The position numbers and the translations under genes are program-made. From an uncultured Clostridia bacterium (lineage in GTDB: Bacteria > Bacillota > Clostridia > Oscillospirales > Oscillospiraceae): a stretch of 12,655 nucleotides of DNA. Below are positions 8,301-12,655 of this stretch, piece after piece (position 1 is the first letter of the stretch; each line of letters begins with the position of its first letter). The stretch covers positions 1-12,655 of the forward strand of contig CAMVOG010000038.1 in NCBI GenBank assembly GCA_947169005.1, in the 5' to 3' direction. The notes beneath the pieces were generated by a model. That model ran no database searches, was not told the origin of the DNA, and worked only from the letters and a program-made list of their open reading frames with translations.

Positions 8301-8866
8301 GAGGCGAAGGCGGGGGAGAAGAAGTCCACGATGCCGCCCCGGGCGGCAAACTGGCCCATGCCCTCCACCTGGTCGCAGCGCTGATAGCCGCAGGCCAGAA
8401 GGGAGGCGACCAGCTTTTCCGGCCCCAGCTCGTCCCCCAGCCGCAGCTCCAGAGAGGCTTCCTGTAACTGCTCCGGCGGCAGGGTGCGCTGCAAAAGCGC
8501 CTCCGCCGTGGAGACCACGATCCCCGCGGTCCCGGCCATGACGCCGTGCAGGACCCGCAGCCGATCATGCTCCGCGTCCCGGGACACGCCGGAAACGTCG
8601 TAGAAATTGAATTCCCGCGCCGTCAGCCGCAGGGCCTCCTCTTCACAGAGCACCGCCAGGTCTGCCCGCAGCCGCTCCGCCTCCGCCTCGTCGGAGCAAA
8701 CGAGCCAGAGGGGCCTTGTCGTCACGCGGCGGATGGCCGCGGCGGTGTGGGCCTTGTGAACGTCGGAAAGACCGCTGTACACCAGCGGGCAGCCGCCGCC
8801 GTCGATGCGGTTGATAAGCTGCTTGAAGTCGCTTTCCAGCATCAAGGCCCGGCTCAGAGCCAGCAT
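5336..8866 (-). CDS. mfd: Transcription-repair coupling factor Mfd
   Basis: Mfd is a cytoplasmic ATP-dependent DNA translocase. It removes RNA polymerase stalled at lesions and recruits UvrA for nucleotide excision repair. The 1176-residue length is normal. The UvrB-like N-terminal module covers about 1-300 (GGIVDFFSP at 177-185). The RNA-polymerase-interacting/CarD-like domain begins with GDLVVHEHHGIGRFEG at 505-520. The translocase has Walker A GDVGFGKT at 655-662, DEEQ at 756-759, SATPIPRTL at 782-790, the TTIIETGIDIPNVNTL motif at 895-910 and QIRGRVGRS at 925-933. The TRCF C-terminal domain covers about 1020-1170. A lysine run (485-489) precedes the RNA-polymerase-binding domain and looks like a linker. 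The start is set by an excellent Shine-Dalgarno (8871-8880). The foldase gene follows with a four-base overlap. Confidence 0.97.
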   Translation of the reverse strand: MLALSRALMLESDFKQLINRIDGGGCPLVYSGLSDVHKAHTAAAIRRVTTRPLWLVCSDEAEAERLRADLAVLCEEEALRLTAREFNFYDVSGVSRDAEHDRLRVLHGVMAGTAGIVVSTAEALLQRTLPPEQLQEASLELRLGDELGPEKLVASLLACGYQRCDQVEGMGQFAARGGIVDFFSPAFASPVRCEFFGDEIDSMGLFDVETQRRLENVSFAQVLPTAEALPALCPGGEKAFIEKLEALQKRIARRKTPSKALMESVAADLERLRRGLPFYTADRYLPLLYEENRTAAAYIPPDAVVILCEPSRIQERCKNWSWQLSQDVEAVLEAGLMDGSQADCAMEWGACVEALTDYPLVMLDNFLGSSYPVAPRALLSLTAKQLPSYGGSLQTAGSDIVHYLKEGFRVVVLTGDQRKAELLFEYLTGLSLPVSLDYNLDKLPDKGRCAVSVGLLSAGFEYPNVKLAVITEGQLTAGGAYLSGKKKKKSSSRNRLQSYTDLSKGDLVVHEHHGIGRFEGIFKLQVDNVWKDYIKISYAGTDCLYVPVTQLDLVSKYIGSGGEEHQVRLNKLGGTEWQRSKSRAKSAAKDLAKGLIQLYAERSRRPGYAFSPDTEWQREFEERFEYAETPDQLRAIDEIKRDMEKATPMDRLLCGDVGFGKTEVALRAVMKCVMDGKQAAILVPTTVLAQQHYVTAVKRFAGYPIQIEVLSRFRSGAQLTESLKKIKNGTADIVIGTHRLIQKDVKFRDLGLLVVDEEQRFGVSHKEKLKELAKQVDVLTLSATPIPRTLNMALAGIRDMSLIEEPPTGRRPVQTYVLEHNWSVLADAIRRELARGGQVYYLHNRVETIDRCASQIARMIEGASVGVAHGQMSEEMLRSVMDKVASGEIQVLVCTTIIETGIDIPNVNTLIIEDADRLGLAQLHQIRGRVGRSSRHAYAYLTFRRGKVLTEIATKRLSAIREFAEFNSGVRIAMRDLEIRGAGNLLGAEQSGHMISVGFDMYLKLLEEAVLEEKGEKSRKPSSCTADLTISANIPDDYVETAEQRMDLYRRIALIESQEDADDMLDELIDRFGEPPEPVNELIRVALLRSDAAALGFTEISQKSGRIIFKLSDFNMEIISGLYAQPQFRGRVKVEAGADPAVSVKIRYPQEVLDEAFDFVRAYRKMLPAEKGANAE

Positions 8867-8870
8867 GGCA

Positions 8871-8880
8871 GATCACCTCC
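8871..8880 (-). promoter_or_regulatory. Near-perfect ribosome-binding site of mfd
   Basis: On the minus strand the sequence reads GGAGGTGATC, a ten-base match to the anti-Shine-Dalgarno end of 16S rRNA. The GGAGG core lies 9 bases before the ATG at 8866-8864. This selects that Met over the in-frame Met at residue 9. Confidence 0.85.
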
Positions 8881-8900
8881 GTGAAAAAGAGTCAAACAAT

Positions 8901-8929
8901 ATTTTACCTGTTCTTTATGAATAATTCAA
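8901..8929 (-). promoter_or_regulatory. Predicted sigma-A promoter of mfd-foldase unit
   Basis: Read on the minus strand, TTGAAT (-35, 8929-8924) and TAAAAT (-10, 8906-8901) are 17 bases apart, in an AT-rich island within GC-rich DNA. The start would fall near 8894, giving a leader of about 28 bases that includes the strong ribosome-binding site. Confidence 0.7.
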
Positions 8930-8942
8930 GAGCAAATTCTTG
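8927..8942. repeat. Small palindrome between the divergent promoters
   Basis: CAAGA (8927-8931) and TCTTG (8938-8942) form an inverted repeat with a 6-base spacer. It touches both -35 boxes. It could be a regulator-binding site acting on both units, but five-base arms can arise by chance. Confidence 0.3.
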
Positions 8943-8968
8943 TCCTTTTGTGACGCCTGTGATATAAT
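8940..8968 (+). promoter_or_regulatory. Predicted sigma-A promoter of queH, extended -10
   Basis: TTGTCC (-35, 8940-8945) and a perfect TATAAT (-10, 8963-8968) are separated by 17 bases. TGA immediately before the -10 gives the extended TGn element. The start should fall near 8975, leaving a very short leader of about 24 bases before the queH ATG. That is too short for a preQ1 riboswitch. Confidence 0.8.
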
Positions 8969-8998
8969 AGATAAAATGAATCAATATGAGGAGTTGCC

Positions 8999-9610
8999 AT
9001 GAAGACGAACTACCAGCAGGCGCTGGATGGCATTCTTTCCCGCCTCCGGGAGGAGGAAAGGCGCCCCACGCTCCTGCTGCATGCCTGCTGTGCCCCCTGC
9101 TCCAGCTATGTGCTGGAATATCTGACGGCGTATTTTGACATTACCCTGTATTTCTATAACCCCAATATCCACCCCCGGGAGGAATACGACAAGCGCCTGG
9201 GGGAGGTGGAGAAGCTGCTTAGGCTGGCCCCCTTTGGCCGGGGCGTGGAGCTGATCGCCGGGCCCTATGACGACGAAGCCTGGCTCGAGGTCGTTCGCGG
9301 CCGTGAGGGAGACCGGGAGGGAGGGCCCCGCTGTGCCCTCTGTTTTGAAAAGCGCCTGGCCTCTGCCGCGAGTCTGGCGGCGGAGCGGGGCGCGGATTGG
9401 TACTGCACCACCCTCAGTATCTCGCCCCACAAGGACGCCCGCTTGCTTAACGAGCTGGGGGAGCGGATCGGCCGGGAGGCGGGCGTGCCCTTCCTGCCCT
9501 CGGATTTCAAGAAGCGGGACGGCTACAAGCGCTCCACGGAGCTCTGTGCGGAATACGGCATCTACCGACAGAATTACTGCGGCTGCCGCTATTCCATCTG
9601 GTTTGACTGA
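8999..9610 (+). CDS. queH: Epoxyqueuosine reductase QueH
   Basis: The 203-residue protein matches the QueH (former DUF208) family. This family carries out the last step of queuosine synthesis in tRNA, reducing epoxyqueuosine to queuosine, and is the non-orthologous substitute for QueG. Diagnostic cysteine motifs are visible: HACCAPCSS (Cys30, Cys31, Cys34), RCALC (Cys112, Cys115) and NYCGC (Cys194, Cys196). Further family motifs are YNPNIHPREEY at 53-63, SPHKD at 142-146, FKKRDGYKRS at 170-179 and EYGIYRQNYCGC near the end. In characterised members conserved cysteines hold an iron-sulfur cluster. The ATG at 8999 follows GAGGAG (8988-8993). The next gene starts 14 bases after its stop, so the two are probably co-transcribed. 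No other queuosine gene is in the window. Confidence 0.95.
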   Translation: MKTNYQQALDGILSRLREEERRPTLLLHACCAPCSSYVLEYLTAYFDITLYFYNPNIHPREEYDKRLGEVEKLLRLAPFGRGVELIAGPYDDEAWLEVVRGREGDREGGPRCALCFEKRLASAASLAAERGADWYCTTLSISPHKDARLLNELGERIGREAGVPFLPSDFKKRDGYKRSTELCAEYGIYRQNYCGCRYSIWFD

Positions 9611-9624
9611 AAGGAGATCACGTA

Positions 9625-10974
9625 ATGAAAAAGGTAGTATCTCTGCTGCTGGCCCTTGTCCTGGTGCTTGGCCTGGCCCTTCCCGCCGCCGCGGCGGGGG
9701 AGACGGTTGTGTTCCGGGGCTCGCAGACGGACCCAAGCCGCGAGGAGCTTCTGGCGGTCTACGCCGCCGCCATCGCGGAGGCCGCCTGGCCGGGCATCGA
9801 AAACGGCGGCGGGGTGGAGACACAGACGAGCCTGCGCTTCAGCTCTCCGGAGAAAATGGCGGAGACCCTTCGCCTGCTGAAAAACGCTGGCCTCAGCGAC
9901 GGAAACGACGGTTATTCGATCCTCTTTTTCGATAAGGTCCTGCCACTTTGCTATGATGAGCTGCTGACCGTTACGGTAGAGGAATATGACGCGGACTGGC
10001 ATTACACGGAGTATACCGCCGACGGGCACTATCGCAAGAGCGGAACGGGCCCTGTCCACGACCCGGGCCTGCTGGAAAGCAGCTTTACCGTTTCCGGGGA
10101 CTTTGACGACATGCGGGCAAGGCTGTTCCAGATCGCGGAGGAGGCCCGCAGCGCCGCCGGGGACGACCGCGGCCGCCTGGAATATATCAACCGCTGGCTT
10201 ATCGATCATGTGACCTATGGCCGCTCAGAAAAGTACCTGGCGGAGGTCCGGGAGGATGGCTCCCGTGTCTATTGGAGCAACGGCGGCCAGAGCGTGAAGG
10301 AGCTCTTGGAGGACGGCATGGCCGTCTGCGCGGGCTATACCCATACCACCAGCTATCTCTGCTTCCTGCTGGGCATTCCCAATGTGGAGCTGTGTACCTC
10401 CGATCACACCTGGAACCTGGTCCTGGTGGATGGGGAATGGAAGATGCTGGACACTACCTGGGACGACAGCACAGGCCGTGAGTACGCCTTCTTCCTGGTG
10501 GATGAGATCGAGGGCGCGGACCATGACTGGCTGAGCTCCGAGGACCCCGAGACCATCGAGGCCGCCAAGACCCTGGCCGTTGCCGTGCAGGAGCGCATCG
10601 CTCTGCTGAAGTCCCTGGGCACGCGGCGCATCTCCGTCCGCGTGGGCGAGGAAAACGTGGGCTGGACGGACGCCCTGCCCTTTATTGACGAGCATGACCG
10701 CACCCTGGTCCCTCTGCGGGCGGTCGCCAACGCCCTGGGGCTGGAGGTTGCCTGGGACGGCGCGGCCCGTGAGGCGAGCTTCACGAAAAACGGGCGCACG
10801 ATCCGTTTCCCCATCGGCAGCCAGACGGCCTATACCACCGAAGGCGCGCTGGAAATGGACACCGCCGCCATCATCCGCAATGACCGCACCTATGCCCCCA
10901 TCCGCTATCTGGCCGAGTACTTCGGCAGCACGGTGGGCTGGGACAACACAACGAGAACGGTGCTGATCGGCTGA
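9625..10974 (+). CDS. Secreted transglutaminase-like protein with C-terminal copper-amine-oxidase-type stalk domain
   Basis: A clear signal peptide opens the 449-residue protein (MKK, then a Leu/Val core, likely cut in the Ala run at about 21-24). Residues about 165-300 match the transglutaminase/protease-like fold with a full Cys-His-Asp triad: Cys235 in GMAVCAGYT, His261 in SDHTWNLV and Asp276 in KMLDTTWDD. Residues about 336-449 match the copper amine oxidase N-terminal-like stalk domain: RTLVPLRAVANALGLEVAWD, then RTYAPIRYLAEYFGSTVGWD and a final RTVLIG. That module is common on secreted Clostridia proteins and is thought to anchor or project them at the cell surface. Activity may be peptide cleavage or cross-linking; the substrate is unknown. 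The start is fixed by AAGGAG at 9611-9616. It probably shares the queH transcript, though no functional link is evident. No terminator hairpin is seen after it. Confidence 0.88.
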   Translation: MKKVVSLLLALVLVLGLALPAAAAGETVVFRGSQTDPSREELLAVYAAAIAEAAWPGIENGGGVETQTSLRFSSPEKMAETLRLLKNAGLSDGNDGYSILFFDKVLPLCYDELLTVTVEEYDADWHYTEYTADGHYRKSGTGPVHDPGLLESSFTVSGDFDDMRARLFQIAEEARSAAGDDRGRLEYINRWLIDHVTYGRSEKYLAEVREDGSRVYWSNGGQSVKELLEDGMAVCAGYTHTTSYLCFLLGIPNVELCTSDHTWNLVLVDGEWKMLDTTWDDSTGREYAFFLVDEIEGADHDWLSSEDPETIEAAKTLAVAVQERIALLKSLGTRRISVRVGEENVGWTDALPFIDEHDRTLVPLRAVANALGLEVAWDGAAREASFTKNGRTIRFPIGSQTAYTTEGALEMDTAAIIRNDRTYAPIRYLAEYFGSTVGWDNTTRTVLIG

Positions 10975-10990
10975 GACGGGCGGCGAAACA

Positions 10991-11019
10991 TTGACAAAAG
11001 CCCACAAACGTGCTATCTT
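10991..11019 (+). promoter_or_regulatory. Predicted strong sigma-A promoter of metG
   Basis: A consensus TTGACA (-35, 10991-10996) is followed after 17 bases by TATCTT (-10, 11014-11019), with TGC just before it giving an extended -10. The expected start near 11026 leaves a leader of about 28 bases. There is therefore no room for a T-box, which controls many tRNA-synthetase genes in Firmicutes. Confidence 0.8.
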
Positions 11020-11053
11020 GAATAGAAAATCCAGCTTTTGGGAGAGAAGAAGA

Positions 11054-12655
11054 ATGAGCAAGGGAAAGTTTTATATCACCACGCCGATCTATTATCCCTC
11101 GGATAATCTGCATATCGGCCATGCCTACTGTACCGTGGCGACGGACGCCATGGCCCGCTATAAGCGGCTCTGCGGCTATGAGGTCATGTTCCTCACCGGC
11201 ACGGATGAGCACGGCCAGAAGATCGAGGAGAAGGCCAAGGCCGCGGGCGTCACCCCCAAGGAATTCGTGGACAAGATCGTGGAGGGCCCCCGGGGCGTCA
11301 AGTCCCTGTGGAAGCTGATGAATATCTCCAACGACCGCTTTATCCGCACCACGGACGAGTATCATGTAAAGGCCATTCAGCGCGTCTTCAAGAAGATGTA
11401 CGACAACGGCGACATTTACAAGGGCAAGTATGAGGGCTGGTACTGCACGCCCTGTGAGAGCTTCTGGACCGAGAGCCAGCTGGTGGACGGCAAGTGCCCC
11501 GACTGCGGGCGCGAGGTCAAGCGGGCGGAGGAGGAAGCCTATTTCTTCCGTGCCAGCAAGTACGCCGACCGGGTGCGCAAGCTGCTGACCGAGACGGATT
11601 TCCTGGAGCCGAAATCCCGCGTCAACGAGATGGTGAATAATTTTATCGATTGTGAGGGCGGCTTGCAGGACCTCTGCGTCTCCCGCACCAGCTTTACCTG
11701 GGGCGTTCCCGTGGATTTTGACCCGAAGCACGTGGTCTACGTGTGGGTGGACGCGCTCTTCAATTATATGACTGCCCTGGGCTATATGAACGAGGAGTAT
11801 GACGATCTGGCCGAGTTCTGGCCTGCCGACGTTCACTTCGTCGGCAAGGAAATCGTGCGCTTCCATTCCATTTACTGGCCCGCCTTTCTGATGAGCGTGG
11901 GCGAGCCCCTGCCGAAGAAGGTCTACGGCCACGGCTGGCTGGTCATCGACGGCAAGAAAATGGGCAAGTCCCTGGGCAACGTGGTGGACCCCTACCTGCT
12001 GGCCGAACGCTATGGCGTGGACGCGCTGCGCTTCTTCCTGCTGCGCACCTTCCCCTTCGGCTCTGACGGGAACTTTACCAATGAGCTGCTGATCAGCACG
12101 ATCAATACGGACCTGGCCAATGACCTGGGCAACCTTCTGAGCCGTTCCACTGCCATGGTGGAAAAATACTTCGGCGGCACCCTGCCCACCGTCCAGGACG
12201 AGGGCCCGGAGGACGCCGCTCTTATGACGCTGGCCTCCGGCCTGCGGGACCGTTACGAGGCGCAGATGGAGAAATACCAGCTTCAGAACGGCCTGGCCGA
12301 GACCTTCGCGCTGATCCAGCGCGCCAATAAGTATATTGATGAGACCGCTCCCTGGGTGCTGGCAAAGGATATGGAGGCCAACGGCCCGCGCCTGGCCCGC
12401 GTGCTCTACAACCTGCTGGAAAGCTGCCGCATCGCCGGCGTGCTACTTACGCCCTTTATGCCGGAGTCCTGTGAAAAGCTCTTCGCGCAGATCGGCGCTG
12501 CCGCCGAAGTGCAGACCTGGGACAGCGCTGCCGTTTGGGGCGCGCTGCCCGCCGGAGTAACGGTCACCAAGGGGCCGGCCCTCTTCCCGCGCATCGACGC
12601 GGAGAAGGAGCTGGAGGCCCTGGAAAAGCTCCTGGCCCCGAAGAAGGAGGCGGAG
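11054..12655 (+). CDS. metG: Methionyl-tRNA synthetase MetG (3' partial)
   Basis: This enzyme attaches methionine to initiator and elongator tRNA-Met in the cytoplasm. The frame is open from the ATG at 11054 to the window edge, giving 534 residues; the rest lies outside. The class I catalytic core shows the HIGH motif at 20-23 (LHIGHAY), TGTDEHGQKI at 48-57, WVDAL at 231-235, and GKEIVRFH at 264-271. The KMSKS loop reads KMGKS at 302-306. One zinc-knuckle pair, Cys131/Cys134 and Cys148/Cys151, lies in the connective insertion. The helical anticodon-binding domain has LANDLGNLLSR at 354-364 and ETAPW at 430-434. A C-terminal tRNA-binding (EMAP-like) domain may follow beyond the edge, because a Glu/Lys-rich linker starts at about 515. 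The ATG is preceded by GGAGAG at 11041-11046. Confidence 0.97.
   Translation, partial: MSKGKFYITTPIYYPSDNLHIGHAYCTVATDAMARYKRLCGYEVMFLTGTDEHGQKIEEKAKAAGVTPKEFVDKIVEGPRGVKSLWKLMNISNDRFIRTTDEYHVKAIQRVFKKMYDNGDIYKGKYEGWYCTPCESFWTESQLVDGKCPDCGREVKRAEEEAYFFRASKYADRVRKLLTETDFLEPKSRVNEMVNNFIDCEGGLQDLCVSRTSFTWGVPVDFDPKHVVYVWVDALFNYMTALGYMNEEYDDLAEFWPADVHFVGKEIVRFHSIYWPAFLMSVGEPLPKKVYGHGWLVIDGKKMGKSLGNVVDPYLLAERYGVDALRFFLLRTFPFGSDGNFTNELLISTINTDLANDLGNLLSRSTAMVEKYFGGTLPTVQDEGPEDAALMTLASGLRDRYEAQMEKYQLQNGLAETFALIQRANKYIDETAPWVLAKDMEANGPRLARVLYNLLESCRIAGVLLTPFMPESCEKLFAQIGAAAEVQTWDSAAVWGALPAGVTVTKGPALFPRIDAEKELEALEKLLAPKKEAE

Noticed and set aside
8967..8998. preQ1 riboswitch before queH
   Set aside because: The predicted leader is only about 24 bases, too short, and lacks the C-rich hairpin and pseudoknot.
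10871..11932. Minus-strand open frame opposite metG and the end of the stalk-domain gene
   Set aside because: It covers the metG promoter and conserved synthetase core on the other strand and has no family features.

Overview
The window looks like chromosomal DNA from a GC-rich member of the Firmicutes (Clostridia), most likely a gut-type Oscillospirales bacterium. This rests on strong Gram-positive Shine-Dalgarno sites (AGGAGG, AAAGGAG, GGAGGTGATC), sigma-A-type promoters, a PrsA-like lipoprotein foldase, a copper-amine-oxidase-type stalk domain, and a dockerin-like tail on a secreted protein. The family is inferred from protein style and has not been confirmed by any search.

Layout. (1) Positions 2-1765, plus strand: the 3' part of a large, probably secreted protein with a propeller-like region, three CxxC/GHDW repeats and a C-terminal dockerin-like pair of calcium loops. 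(2) Positions 1766-3271, plus strand: a hairpin and promoter, then a 12-helix MFS transporter of the SLC45/GPH sugar-cation type. It is split by a frameshift at the start of helix 7. (3) Positions 3284-4099, plus strand: a membrane-anchored glycerophosphodiester phosphodiesterase, 12 bases after the transporter. (4) A 12-bp hairpin terminator at 4098-4135 separates this unit from a convergent one. (5) Positions 8866-4155, minus strand: mfd (transcription-repair coupling factor) followed by a parvulin-type foldase lipoprotein, joined by an ATGA stop/start overlap. (6) Positions 8867-8998: a compact divergent control region with two well-formed promoters whose -35 boxes lie 10 bp apart across a small palindrome. 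(7) Positions 8999-10974, plus strand: queH (last step of queuosine synthesis), then a secreted transglutaminase-like protein with a stalk domain. (8) Positions 10975-11053: a promoter with a consensus -35, then metG (methionyl-tRNA synthetase), which runs off the right edge.

Most of the content is housekeeping: DNA repair, protein folding outside the membrane, tRNA modification and tRNA charging. The accessory part is at the left, with the dockerin-like surface protein and the damaged transporter/phosphodiesterase pair. I see no CRISPR array, insertion sequence, tRNA, rRNA or convincing riboswitch, and no stretch above 300 bases without a gene. I found no convincing new multi-gene system. 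The observations most worth checking are the split transporter, the divergent mfd/queH control region, and the domain make-up of the first protein.
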